NCBI RefSeq assembly: GCF_026341275.1
Contig: NZ_JAIFZO010000002.1
Span: forward strand, 62,001 to 126,000
DNA: 64,000 bases
Origin: Streptomyces ortus
GTDB lineage: Bacteria; Actinomycetota; Actinomycetes; Streptomycetales; Streptomycetaceae
Direction: 5' to 3'
The notes under the pieces: model-generated
The model's input: the letters and a program-made list of their open reading frames with translations, nothing else
The model's database searches: none
What the model was told of the DNA's origin: nothing
Translations under genes and position numbers: made by a program
Shown: in pieces, positions 9,150 through 16,652 of the stretch
Layout of the letters: the number at the start of each line of letters is the position of its first letter
How positions within the stretch are numbered: the stretch's first letter is position 1

Positions 9150-9165
9150 TGTCAGGGAGGCGGTT

Positions 9166-9342
9166 ATGGGCGAGTTGTGGACGGTGGAGCAGGCGGCGGC
9201 CCACTGGGGCGTGTCCGAGTCGCGGGCGCGGGCAATCCTGGCTAGCCGGCACATCCGGCGCGTCTCGGGCTATCCGGCCGAGGAGATCCGTCAGGTGCGG
9301 TTGCGTCAGGGCGCGCGGACCGACCTCCGCAAGGACTCTTGA
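9166..9342 (+). CDS. Small MerR/excisionase-type HTH protein
   Basis: 58 residues from the ATG at 9166, with a GGGAGG ribosome site upstream. The start LWTVEQAAAHWGVSESRARA is a winged-helix/HTH signature of the MerR-excisionase type, where VSESRARAILA is the recognition helix; the remainder is basic. Such proteins act as repressors or as recombination directionality factors. Palindromes matching each other lie just upstream of this gene and inside the promoter of the next, so I infer autoregulation and control of 9403-9567. No integrase is adjacent. Confidence 0.75.
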   Translation: MGELWTVEQAAAHWGVSESRARAILASRHIRRVSGYPAEEIRQVRLRQGARTDLRKDS

Positions 9343-9367
9343 CTTGCGAGCGCATTGCTCGTAAGTT
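9339..9367 (+). promoter_or_regulatory. Promoter with embedded operator
   Basis: TTGACT at 9339-9344, a 17-base spacer and TAAGTT at 9362-9367 form a good vegetative promoter for the 54-aa gene. The spacer contains TTGCGAGC-N5-GCTCGTAA (9344-9364), which differs by one base from a dyad and shares ACGAGC/GCTCGT with the site at 9131-9149. Binding would block polymerase. Confidence 0.7.
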
Positions 9368-9402
9368 GCGGTTAGTCCCGTAGGCGTGAAGGAGGAAAAG
9401 AA

Positions 9403-9567
9403 ATGGCTGATCAGCAGGCGTACCAGGTGAAGGTCGAGTACAAGCCGACCGGCGAGACGTACAGCCGATTCGCGGTGGCCACCAGCAAGACCGCGGCGGA
9501 GCAGCAGATCGCCAAGAAGCTCCCCAACGAGCCCGGCAGCCAGCACAGCCGCATGGTCAGCGGCTGA
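9403..9567 (+). CDS. Hypothetical small protein, 54 aa
   Basis: The ATG is preceded by GGAGG at 7 bases. The protein is hydrophilic, starting MADQQAYQVKVEYKPTGE, with no signal peptide or membrane segment and no recognised family. It has its own controlled promoter and a perfect terminator, so it is a discrete regulated transcript. Its role is unknown; it may be the main target of the adjacent HTH protein. Confidence 0.75.
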   Translation: MADQQAYQVKVEYKPTGETYSRFAVATSKTAAEQQIAKKLPNEPGSQHSRMVSG

Positions 9568-9581
9568 TCTCGCAAGCCCAT

Positions 9582-9615
9582 AGTGAGGCCCCCACGATTC
9601 CGTGGGGGCCTCACT
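9582..9615 (+). terminator. Perfect 15-bp hairpin
   Basis: Arms 9582-9596 and 9601-9615 (AGTGAGGCCCCCACG and its complement) with a 4-base loop, 14 bases after the stop of the 54-aa gene. Confidence 0.9.
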
Positions 9616-9744
9616 GCGTTCTCTGCGGTTCCTCGCGCGGCCTCCAGCGTTTGGTGGTTGCGCAAGCCCCGGTCATCCCCTTCACGGGGGGCTGGGGCCC
9701 GCGGTGTTGGGCGAACATCCGCAGTGCCGTAGGAGAACAGCGGA

Positions 9745-10416
9745 CTACGACCGGGGTTTGTTGGCCGCCGCGTAGATCTCGACAACGTCGCGTGCCTCCC
9801 AGGCCAGCCGGTAAGCGAGGACGACGACCTGGAGGATTTCAGCCGTGCTCGGCAGGTCCTCGTCGGGGAACTGAGCTCCGACGTGCCGGTAGTGGACTGT
9901 GTTGGCGACAGCGGCGACGCCGGCGGGCAGCAGTCCGTCCTTCTCGGCCCGCTGGTAGGTCTCCACGACGTTCGACGACCAGCTCCCCGGGATGTCGCCG
10001 TAGTAGCAGTGCGCCAGCTGCAAGGCGCCCACACGCAGGACCTCCCAGCTTGACGCGATGGCCTGCTTCGGATCGGTCGGCGCGACCGCGACCGCATCCT
10101 CAAGGCTCGGGCTGGTGGTGATCTCGGGGATGTCGGCACTGGTGCGCACGGAGGTGAGCCACTCGGGCACCGGCTGCGTTGTGTCCGGCCGCCCGCGGGC
10201 CGCCACCCACCGATCACGCAGATCGTCTGCGTCTGCGCCGAGTGCGGCGGCGAGCTGTTCCACCACTGGCCAGGTGGGCAGGCGCCGCCCCGCGAAGGCC
10301 TCGCTGATCGTGCTCTTGCCGTACCCGGTCCGTGCCGCCATGTGCCGCATGGAGGGCGCGCCCGCCGCGGCGTGCAACTGGCGGAGCTGGTGGGCGAAGG
10401 CCTCAACTGCGGTCAC
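9745..10416 (-). CDS. XRE-type HTH regulator, 223 aa
   Basis: The GTG start at 10416 is chosen because GGAGG sits 5 bases upstream. Residues 20-60 form a Cro/CI-like HTH (MRHMAARTGYGKSTISEAFA, then PTWPVVEQLAAALG). The rest is a helical ligand or dimer domain with no recognised family (WEVLRVGALQLAHCYYGD; AEILQVVVLAYRLAWEARDV near the end). It is likely a soluble repressor or activator. Upstream, on the divergent side, is a cluster of TGTCCGG repeats at 10-11 bp spacing, probably its own operator. Confidence 0.8.
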   Translation of the reverse strand: MTAVEAFAHQLRQLHAAAGAPSMRHMAARTGYGKSTISEAFAGRRLPTWPVVEQLAAALGADADDLRDRWVAARGRPDTTQPVPEWLTSVRTSADIPEITTSPSLEDAVAVAPTDPKQAIASSWEVLRVGALQLAHCYYGDIPGSWSSNVVETYQRAEKDGLLPAGVAAVANTVHYRHVGAQFPDEDLPSTAEILQVVVLAYRLAWEARDVVEIYAAANKPRS

Positions 10417-10458
10417 GGCTACCTCCGATGGTGCGGTTGTGCCCGCCCAGCGTAGAGG

Positions 10459-10547
10459 CGTCCGGTACCGCTGTCCGGCCGTGTCCGGCATCCGTCCGGA
10501 CAGTGCCGCAACCGTGCCGAAGTCCTGTCCGGACACCAGCCGGACAC
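10459..10547. promoter_or_regulatory. Cluster of TCCGG repeats upstream of the XRE gene
   Basis: Six TCCGG-containing elements (three at about 10471, 10481 and 10493, then 10525 and an inverted one at 10540; the first at 10459). The first ones are spaced 10-11 bp apart, on one helix face. Located between the divergent genes 9745-10416 and 10651-10959. Confidence 0.6.
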
Positions 10548-10650
10548 GGTTTCGTTGACATTGCCGCGGCGAGCTACACGTCCCGCCGGGGATCGAAGCC
10601 GAGTGGGCCCGTGCCCGCGCGCAGGCCAAGACCAGGAAGAAGGCCGCCTG

Positions 10651-10959
10651 ATGGGCACCCCGACGCAGCAGCCGGGGCCGTCCCCGGTACCGCCGACGCC
10701 CCAGTCGGGCGCGACGCGGGTGAAGGGCGCCACCGTACTCGGCGGAGGCGCCGCGATCGGCGCGCTCACCTTCGTGGGCGCCCCCTGGTGGGTGGTCGCC
10801 ATCGCCGTGGTGCTCGCGATCGTGACGCCCGGCGCGATCCTCTTCGTCCAGGCCGTCGTCCCCCAGGACTCCGAGCACAAGCGCGACCTCTGGCTGGCTC
10901 TCATCCGGTTCCTGGAACGCCGCCGGAAACGCAGGGGGACCCGCCGGAACCGCCAGTGA
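10651..10959 (+). CDS. Small membrane protein, 102 aa
   Basis: The ATG overlaps the stop of an upstream frame (TGATG), whose last 20 or so codons (EAEWARARAQAKTRKK) look like the tail of a lost gene without a start. The protein has a Pro/Gln/Ser-rich N-terminus, two hydrophobic segments (about residues 30-48 and 50-70, GAPWWVVAIAVVLAIVTPGA) and a very basic C-terminus (RRRKRRGTRRNRQ). The function is unknown; the hairpin topology suggests both ends are cytoplasmic. Confidence 0.65.
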   Translation: MGTPTQQPGPSPVPPTPQSGATRVKGATVLGGGAAIGALTFVGAPWWVVAIAVVLAIVTPGAILFVQAVVPQDSEHKRDLWLALIRFLERRRKRRGTRRNRQ

Positions 10960-11142
10960 GCGGCCGCCGGTGTCACCGGACGCCACCGCACCGAGGAAGG
11001 GCCCGACGGTCGCGACGACCCCGGGGCCTTCCAGTGCCGCCCGCTGTCCGTTCTCATCCAACCCAGTCGTCGTGCTCATCCGGAAGGGGTCCGCTGGCCA
11101 GGCAATGCCGGGGTTCTGCAACATACTTGTGGTGCAGTCGCC

Positions 11143-11994
11143 ATGCTGCCTGGTATGACGAGCGATGGGACCCCTGCCAGCGAGCCAACACCCCGCAAGT
11201 GGCGGCTGTACATGACGTCCTTGATATCCACCGCTGTCTTGGCGGCGGGCGTATGGGCGTGGACGAAGGTGCCACCAGCGGATCCTTCTGTGAACCTATG
11301 GGCCTGGTCCGGGCCGAAGCTGACAGCTTCTGACCTCTATGGGGTCCTGGCCATAGGCGGGCCGTTGGTCGCCCTATTCGGCTTCATCGGCGTGCTGTCG
11401 AAGGTTGTTCGTCCTGCGCCGCCGGAGGCTTCCGAGAGCCGTGCGCGTGTGCGTGAGGCGGAGGAGTCGTTCGAGGAGTCGTTGCGGAGTGAGGAGCGGG
11501 GGAAGGAGCCGGGGCGCTCGTTGGCCACGTTGTGGGCGGTGACTCATGCCCGGCTGGACGACTATCACCGAATTGCGCAGGGGCAGGCGACGCGGTCGTT
11601 CCACAACGCGCAGTTGGCGATGGCGCTCGGATTCGCGTTGTTGGTGACGTTTGCGCTGGTGGCGTTGTATGCGAGTTCAACGGCCGGGGCGATTGTCGCG
11701 GGCGGACTCGGTACGGTGTCGGCAGGGTTGGCAGGGTTCGTGAGCCGCACGTTCGTGAGGTCGCAGGAGACAGCGGCGGGGCATCTCCGTGCGTACTTTG
11801 ACCAGCCTTTGGAGTTTTCGCGGTATCTCGCAGCGGAGCGCCTGGTGGCATCGGTTGACCTATCGCCGGAACAGCGGGCGGAAGTCGTCGCGGCGATGGT
11901 GCAGGCGATGATCGCCGGGCCGTCTCCGTCGCCGATGCCTCTAGCGTCAGTAGATAGCTCCGGCCCAGCGTCATTGTCGGGGACAGGCAGGTAG
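11143..11994 (+). CDS. Membrane protein resembling the TRADD-N-associated membrane domain
   Basis: 283 residues; the start is 11143 or the ATG at 11155. Two N-terminal hydrophobic segments (LISTAVLAAGVWAW; GVLAIGGPLVALFGFIGVL) are followed by a charged helix, then RLDDYHRIAQGQATRSFHNAQ leading into two more membrane helices (ALGFALLVTFALVALYA; AIVAGGLGTVSAGLAGFV). The last pattern, a YH..A..QA..SF.NAQ helix before two membrane spans, is what I recall of the membrane domain associated with TRADD-N-like modules in bacterial conflict systems. The C-terminal 80 residues are cytosolic. No effector domain is visible in the protein. The family assignment is a resemblance, not proven. Confidence 0.6.
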   Translation: MLPGMTSDGTPASEPTPRKWRLYMTSLISTAVLAAGVWAWTKVPPADPSVNLWAWSGPKLTASDLYGVLAIGGPLVALFGFIGVLSKVVRPAPPEASESRARVREAEESFEESLRSEERGKEPGRSLATLWAVTHARLDDYHRIAQGQATRSFHNAQLAMALGFALLVTFALVALYASSTAGAIVAGGLGTVSAGLAGFVSRTFVRSQETAAGHLRAYFDQPLEFSRYLAAERLVASVDLSPEQRAEVVAAMVQAMIAGPSPSPMPLASVDSSGPASLSGTGR

Positions 11995-12222
11995 GTGCAG
12001 CTCACGACGATGATCGTGGACTCGACGGACAGAGTGGTCGCCGCAGGTCCTGTCAGCCCTACACGCCACCTGACCGTAGCCACACGAGAACGCGGCCAGG
12101 ATGGCCGTCTCAACGAAGTTAGTCCCTCCCTGTACAGCAGATCGAGGTCGACTGACTTCCTTGAGAATGGTCACCCGCATGCTGGAGCCCGGCGGCGCCC
12201 TCCGAATGGTCTATCTGGCCAG

Positions 12223-12266
12223 ATAACCCGCGGGCCCCGGCAAGGGAGCCGGGGCCCGCGGGTTAT
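12223..12266. terminator. Perfect 19-bp hairpin
   Basis: Arms 12223-12241 and 12248-12266, loop of 6 bases, G+C-rich core GCGGGCCCCGG. It lies between the membrane protein ending at 11994 and the leftward NUDIX gene ending at 12302, and can serve both. Confidence 0.85.
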
Positions 12267-12301
12267 GCGATTGCACCGCCGTGGTGCACCAAGTGCAGCA
12301 C

Positions 12302-12913
12302 CTACGTCAGGGGGGTCAGGTGACCTCCCCCGGCGTCTCCGCCGGTCAGCATGCGGCCGGCGACGCGCAGGATGTCGGCGTGGTCGAACGCCAGGGTGCC
12401 ATCCTCCTCGGCGCTACTCAGTTCCACCCACCGCACGTTCGCCGCGTCGTCGTCGGCCACCGCGACGGTGTCGGCGGGCACCCGGGCGAGGTAAGCGTCC
12501 GTGCTGTACCGCCCGCGCGGGTCGCGGCCGGGAGCGTCGTAGGTGCCGATCAGCGTCAGGTCGGCGGCGTCGACCCGGACCCCGGCCTCTTCGGCCAGCT
12601 CCCTGGCGGCGGCGTGCCGGGAGTCCTCGCCTTCGTCCAGGTGCCCGCCCGGCAGGGCCCAGCAGCCAGTGAACGGCTCCCAGCGGCGCTCGATGAGCAG
12701 CACCCGGCCGTCCGGGTCGACCGCCACCACGTCGGCCGTGTAGTGCCAGGCGTTCGCTCCGTCGGCGGGCGGCTGCTCGACCACGACGTCGACCGCCGCG
12801 GTGGTGACGGCGTACGTCGACTTGCCGGAGGCTCCGGGGCCGACCGCGACCAGCAGCGTGCCGGGGGTCAGGTCGAGGGGTGGGACGACCAGGAAGCCCG
12901 CGGTCGCCGTCAT
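12302..12913 (-). CDS. NUDIX hydrolase fused to a vestigial P-loop
   Basis: 203 residues from the ATG at 12913, which overlaps the stop of the upstream gene (ATGA). Residues 20-35 contain a Walker A-like GPGASGKST, the start of an AAA/kinase P-loop fold, but only about 30 residues of it are present. From residue 55 on it is a NUDIX domain: GGHLDEGEDSRHAAARELAE-EAG fits the Nudix box GX5EX7REUXEEXGU. It should hydrolyse a nucleoside-diphosphate-linked substrate, unspecified. The P-loop fragment implies loss of an AAA/kinase part between the two motifs. It is in an operon with 12910-13350. Confidence 0.8.
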   Translation of the reverse strand: MTATAGFLVVPPLDLTPGTLLVAVGPGASGKSTYAVTTAAVDVVVEQPPADGANAWHYTADVVAVDPDGRVLLIERRWEPFTGCWALPGGHLDEGEDSRHAAARELAEEAGVRVDAADLTLIGTYDAPGRDPRGRYSTDAYLARVPADTVAVADDDAANVRWVELSSAEEDGTLAFDHADILRVAGRMLTGGDAGGGHLTPLT

Positions 12914-13350
12914 CCCTGCTCCCCGGTCAGCCGTTCCACGGCGGCGGCGAGTTCGCCGCGCTCGGCGGCCTCGTTCGCCTCGGTCAGCCGTCGCAGGGCG
13001 TCCACGACGGTGACCTTCGGGTCGACGCGGGCGGCCTCGGTGAGCGGCTGGTTCAGCGCTTCGTAGCCGGTGGTGTAGCCCTCGTGGTAGCGGCAGGGCC
13101 GGTCGAGTTCGCTGCAGGCCGGGCAGTTCTCCCAGTCGGCGGCGTCGTACGGCTCGATCTCCATGGGTACGGCGGTGGCGGGCAGCTCCAGCGCGGCGTG
13201 CGGCCGGGCCACGCCGAGGACGCGCTGGGACCAGTCCTCGGGCAGCGCGCGCACCTGCATGGCGAGCGCGGCCGCCACGGCGGGCTGATGCTCGGCAAGG
13301 CGCTGCCACAGGGTGTCCGCCGTGGTCAGTGCGTCGGGCGGTAACGACAT
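12910..13350 (-). CDS. Hypothetical protein with a Cys/His cluster, 146 aa
   Basis: The start has GGAG at 6 bases. The N-terminal half is helical; residues 75-95 hold CPAC...CRYHEGY, a possible metal site; the end is a charged helix (ALRRLTEANEAAERGELAAA). It overlaps the NUDIX gene by 4 bases, so they are translated together. This small family occurs beside NUDIX/P-loop genes only by my reading here; the function is unknown. Confidence 0.65.
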   Translation of the reverse strand: MSLPPDALTTADTLWQRLAEHQPAVAAALAMQVRALPEDWSQRVLGVARPHAALELPATAVPMEIEPYDAADWENCPACSELDRPCRYHEGYTTGYEALNQPLTEAARVDPKVTVVDALRRLTEANEAAERGELAAAVERLTGEQG

Positions 13351-13381
13351 GTCGTCTCCTTGGGGGTGTAGTGGGCGATCG

Positions 13382-13714
13382 TCAGAGGTGGTCGAGCGGC
13401 TCGGCGGCGAAGCTGTTGTCGGCCAACTGGCCGTCGGTGAGGGTGTAGCGGCGCTGATGGCCGTTGACCCAGGGCGTGATCGTGGTGCCGGTCGGCAGGG
13501 TGGTCTCGTACTGGACCGGCGAGCCGTCGGAGTTTTCGGTGCGCAGGAGCGTGAACTGCCGTACGCGCGGCGGTACGGCGTCGGCCGGGCGGCGGCTCCA
13601 CAGCCAGGTGATTGCCGCGGCCGCGATCAGCAGCACTACCAGCAGTCCCTGGCCCACAGCGGTGCCGAGCAGGTCCAGGCCCTTGTCGAGGGCGAGGGAG
13701 ACGAGGACGGGCAT
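13382..13714 (-). CDS. Small single-pass membrane protein, 110 aa
   Basis: Residues 15-40 form one membrane helix (GQGLLVVLLIAAAAITWLW) followed by SRRP, so the N-terminus is probably outside. The rest is a 70-residue beta-rich soluble part (FTLLRTENSDG, TTLPTGTTITPWVNG). A good ribosome site (GGAG) precedes the ATG. The function is unknown. It is in line with the leftward cluster 12302-15653. Confidence 0.65.
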   Translation of the reverse strand: MPVLVSLALDKGLDLLGTAVGQGLLVVLLIAAAAITWLWSRRPADAVPPRVRQFTLLRTENSDGSPVQYETTLPTGTTITPWVNGHQRRYTLTDGQLADNSFAAEPLDHL

Positions 13715-13818
13715 GACGGTTCACTCCTGCGAGATGACGGATGGGTCCGCCGGGCTGACGGACCGGGCCGACTCTCAGGGATCGGGGGGCTAGCCGCGCA
13801 ACTCCCGTCTGAGCTGCA

Positions 13819-14370
13819 TCAACTGCCCTGCTCGAAATCGCTGCTGCCGGGGTCCAGGGCGCGGGGGACGTCGTCCGCCGTCGCCCAGCCCGGCGGCACG
13901 TCGAGGCCTGACGGCGCCTCACCGGACCAGGGGCGCGCCGAGGACAGGAGCAGGTTCCTCAGCGCTTCACGGAAGACGGGCACGTTCTCCCCGGTCATCT
14001 CGTATCCCTTGGCCTTCTGCCAGGAGGGGTTCTCCGGGTCGTACACCACGGTGATGGGCGCCGAGGTGCCCTCCGGCCACCAGCCCTCGCGCACCCCGCG
14101 CGGGATGGCACGGGACAGGGCGATGGTGGGCCCGTTGAGCTTGCCGATGACGCTGCGCAGGGCGTCGGCGTCGGCGTAGCCGTCGCCGTCGATCACGACG
14201 ATCTCGGCGAAGCGGCGGGCGCCGGCGGGGAGCGAGCGGAGGTAGCGTTCGGCGCGCTCGACCGTCCACTCGGTGTCCGCGGTGACGAGCAGTTCGTGGC
14301 GGTGCTCGGCGAGGAGGGCGAGCAGCTTGCGCTCGAAGGCCTCGGAGGCGCCTTCGATGGTGATCTTCAT
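13819..14370 (-). CDS. Hypothetical soluble protein, 183 aa
   Basis: The start at 14370 has AGGAG upstream. It begins MKITIEGASEAFERKLLALLAEH, a beta strand and helix, and a segment EIVVIDGDGYADADALRSVIGKL looks like an alpha/beta unit. WWPEGTSAPITVVYDPENPSWQ follows. No catalytic motif is recognised. It belongs to the leftward cluster of small accessory genes and has no signal peptide. Confidence 0.65.
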   Translation of the reverse strand: MKITIEGASEAFERKLLALLAEHRHELLVTADTEWTVERAERYLRSLPAGARRFAEIVVIDGDGYADADALRSVIGKLNGPTIALSRAIPRGVREGWWPEGTSAPITVVYDPENPSWQKAKGYEMTGENVPVFREALRNLLLSSARPWSGEAPSGLDVPPGWATADDVPRALDPGSSDFEQGS

Positions 14371-14402
14371 GATGCTCCTGTGGGCGGGTCGGGTGGTGCG
14401 GG

Positions 14403-15653
14403 TCAGGCTGCGGTGGCGTAGCGCTCGGGGCGGGCGCGCAGGGCGGTGAGGCGGCCGCGCTGCTGTCCGATGCCGAGGTGGGCGAGCGGGGTGTCGGCGT
14501 GCGGCCAGACGTCGAGGGCGCGGCGGGTGTACCGGCTCGGGGTGAGCAGCACGACGTCGGCGTCGGTCAGCCCCAGCTCGGCGACCTGGGCGCGCAGTTC
14601 CTCTGCGGTGACGCTGCCGGGGTCCTCCCAGGTGTGGTCGTACGGCTCGATGACCCGGTCCAGGGGCAGGACGCCGTGCAGCGCGCTGAGCACCAGGACG
14701 GTCCCGCCGCGGGCGGTGAGGGCGTCGGCGGTCCGGCGTGCGTGCGTGTGCGTCGTGCCGGTGTACAGCTCACAGGCCAGGGCGGCGTGGTCCAATTTGG
14801 GCCCCGAGCAGGGGATGACGACGACGGGCCCGCCCGGGAGCGGCGCCGCGGCCGGCACGTCGAAGAGGCTCAGCTGCTCACCGCGGGCCTCGTCGACCGG
14901 CCACCGTCCGGCGGCCGGGGTGGGTACGGGGGCGGCCTGGTCCAGCAGCCGGACGGCGTCGGCCGGGTTGTAGGCGTGACGGATGTCGACCCAGCCGTAG
15001 CGGCCGAGACCTCCGGCGATCGCGTCGGCCTGCTCCCAGGGCAGCTGAGCGGGGTCCGGTTCGGGCACGGAGGTGTTTTCCGGGCCGGTCAGTACGGCCA
15101 CGATCGCGCGGAACACGGCGAAGCGCCAGGTACGGGCGTGGCAGCGGCGCCCGTGCGCCGTCAGCGCGCCGAAGAACGCGGCGTGCGCACTGTGCCGGGT
15201 CCAGCTCCCGTACATCCGGGCCGCCCAGGAGGCCAGTTCCTCGGCGTGTTCCAGGACCCTGGGCAGTGCGGCGGTGTAGCGGGCCACCTCCTCGGCGTCG
15301 CCGGTCACCCGCAGCGCCCGCCCGGCCCGGTCGAGGCGGCGGGCCCGCAGACCGAAGTGCGCGGCGACGGCGAGAGCGGCGACGGCGCGCTGGGGTCCCC
15401 GGCCCGCGGCGTACGGGAAGTCGAGACGGACCGCGGCGCGGCCACGGACGCGCAGCTGGAGGCGGTCCGCGTCGACGTGCCGCGCGCAGCGATCGGCATA
15501 GCGGACGGCCCGCTCCGGACCCCACCCGGTGTCCCACAGCGGGCGGCGGGCCCGGGTGCCGTCCGGGCGGCGCATCGAGAAGCCCTCGTTCCGCAGAGCG
15601 GCGTCCCGACGGATTCTGCCCCGGTTCTCCTTGTTCTGCATGAACCCGAGCAT
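14403..15653 (-). CDS. DUF6884-type protein with an N-terminal accessory domain
   Basis: 416 residues from the ATG at 15653 (15641 is equally possible; neither has a strong ribosome site). The N-terminal 250 residues are Arg-rich and helical. Residues 270-416 form the domain I recognise as DUF6884: VVVIPCSGPKLDHAALACELY, then VLVLSALHGVLPLDRVIEPYD, with the conserved PC, Y and SALHG-L..PYD positions. That domain is related to the archaeosine/queuine-transglycosylase-like nucleotide-binding folds, so it may act on nucleotides or nucleic acid; the substrate is unknown. It is the first gene of the leftward cluster. Confidence 0.7.
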   Translation of the reverse strand: MLGFMQNKENRGRIRRDAALRNEGFSMRRPDGTRARRPLWDTGWGPERAVRYADRCARHVDADRLQLRVRGRAAVRLDFPYAAGRGPQRAVAALAVAAHFGLRARRLDRAGRALRVTGDAEEVARYTAALPRVLEHAEELASWAARMYGSWTRHSAHAAFFGALTAHGRRCHARTWRFAVFRAIVAVLTGPENTSVPEPDPAQLPWEQADAIAGGLGRYGWVDIRHAYNPADAVRLLDQAAPVPTPAAGRWPVDEARGEQLSLFDVPAAAPLPGGPVVVIPCSGPKLDHAALACELYTGTTHTHARRTADALTARGGTVLVLSALHGVLPLDRVIEPYDHTWEDPGSVTAEELRAQVAELGLTDADVVLLTPSRYTRRALDVWPHADTPLAHLGIGQQRGRLTALRARPERYATAA

Positions 15654-15870
15654 GCCGGAAGGAAGGGGGCTCCGTCTAGCTCCCGGAGAATCGTGGCGGA
15701 ATCTTGCACCGTACGAGTGATGCGGTGTCCCGCCGTCGGCTCGGACGGCCGACGACGGCGAGGTCGACGGGCATCGGCCCGCGCGGAGGGGAAGCGGTAC
15801 CGCGAGGGCGTCGAGGTTTCGTACCGGCACCCCAGGCAGGCGGATGGCCCCTGGCTCCGCGCCATAACCG

Positions 15871-15933
15871 CTACTTGAGCTTGAGAGGGGCGACGTATTC
15901 CACGGCGATCTGGGACTTACTGACACCGCCCAT
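15871..15933 (-). CDS. Possible 20-aa peptide
   Basis: A minus-strand ORF starting MGGVSKSQIAVEYVAP and ending in LKLK. The composition is reminiscent of a peptide precursor, but it has no good ribosome site and no processing genes nearby. Listed as a weak possibility. Confidence 0.2.
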   Translation of the reverse strand: MGGVSKSQIAVEYVAPLKLK

Positions 15934-15964
15934 GCTTGCGCCACTGAGGCTCGGCGGAAACGCA

Positions 15965-16006
15965 GGGCAGGCCTTCGGGAGAAATAAAAAATCCCCTGCC
16001 CGAAGG
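15965..16006. promoter_or_regulatory. Two mutually exclusive hairpins
   Basis: GGGCAGG (15965-15971) can pair with CCTGCCC (15995-16001), and CCTTCGGG (15972-15979) with CCCGAAGG (15999-16006). The right arms overlap, so only one hairpin can form at a time; an A-rich loop lies between. It may be a terminator for 16039-16278 or an attenuator-like switch. Confidence 0.5.
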
Positions 16007-16038
16007 TCAGAGGATTTTGTGTCGCAGTGATATTTTTC

Positions 16039-16278
16039 CTACTCGTTCGTACTGCTCGGCTTCCGGAGCAATTTGATCAGCCCCGCGCACGCCGCACCCA
16101 GGAGCCCGGTCGCCGCGGCTGCACCTCCCAGCATCGGGCCGTTGAACTGGATCAATTCCCAGACCATGACGGTCCCCGCCCCTCCGGTCCCCAGGCCCAG
16201 TACGCCCGCGACTCCCCATGCCCCGCCCCGCGCTGTACGGCTGTACGGGCAATTCGGGTCCGCACACGAAAACGCCAT
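16039..16278 (-). CDS. Small membrane protein with N-terminal Cys pair
   Basis: 79 residues from the ATG at 16278, with AAGGGG 7 bases upstream. It starts MAFSCADPNCPYSRTARGG (C-x4-C), then two hydrophobic segments (WGVAGVLGLGTGGAGTVMVW and MLGGAAAATGLLGAACAGLI) and a basic tail. A two-helix inner-membrane protein with a possible zinc or disulfide pair; the function is unknown. Confidence 0.65.
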   Translation of the reverse strand: MAFSCADPNCPYSRTARGGAWGVAGVLGLGTGGAGTVMVWELIQFNGPMLGGAAAATGLLGAACAGLIKLLRKPSSTNE

Positions 16279-16652
16279 TGAAAACCCCTTAGATTCCGCC
16301 CCCGAAAGCCCATTTTTGAGCAGGGGAAAGCAGCTTAGAAATTCCGTGTTGAAGAAGAGCCTGCGTGAAACCGTCGCAAGCTTGCCGAGCTTGCTTCCCG
16401 CCCGGCGTGACGGAATGCCGGTACTTAACCACATGCCGATTACCGGAATCACCTCGTGTCGCCACTTGGCGAGAATCCAGTCACTCTCGGTAACACGCCG
16501 CATGATAAGCAGGCATTTATCCGGAAATAGTCTGCACAACTACGGGTGGCCAGGAAGTTGTTTATGAGAAGGAACCAACCAGGGATAAGTTAAGCAAAGT
16601 TGGTTGGCAACTTTCCTCGCTGTGGCCGCGGGGCTGCGGGTCGGCGAGACCG
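16279..16652. other. Non-coding stretch
   Basis: No gene is supported. The base composition is lower in GC than the flanks, and it probably holds the promoter of the 79-aa gene. I see no repeats. Confidence 0.5.

Noticed and set aside
15871-15933. RiPP precursor peptide
   Set aside because: The short peptide has no maturation enzyme nearby and a weak start, so no RiPP cluster is claimed.
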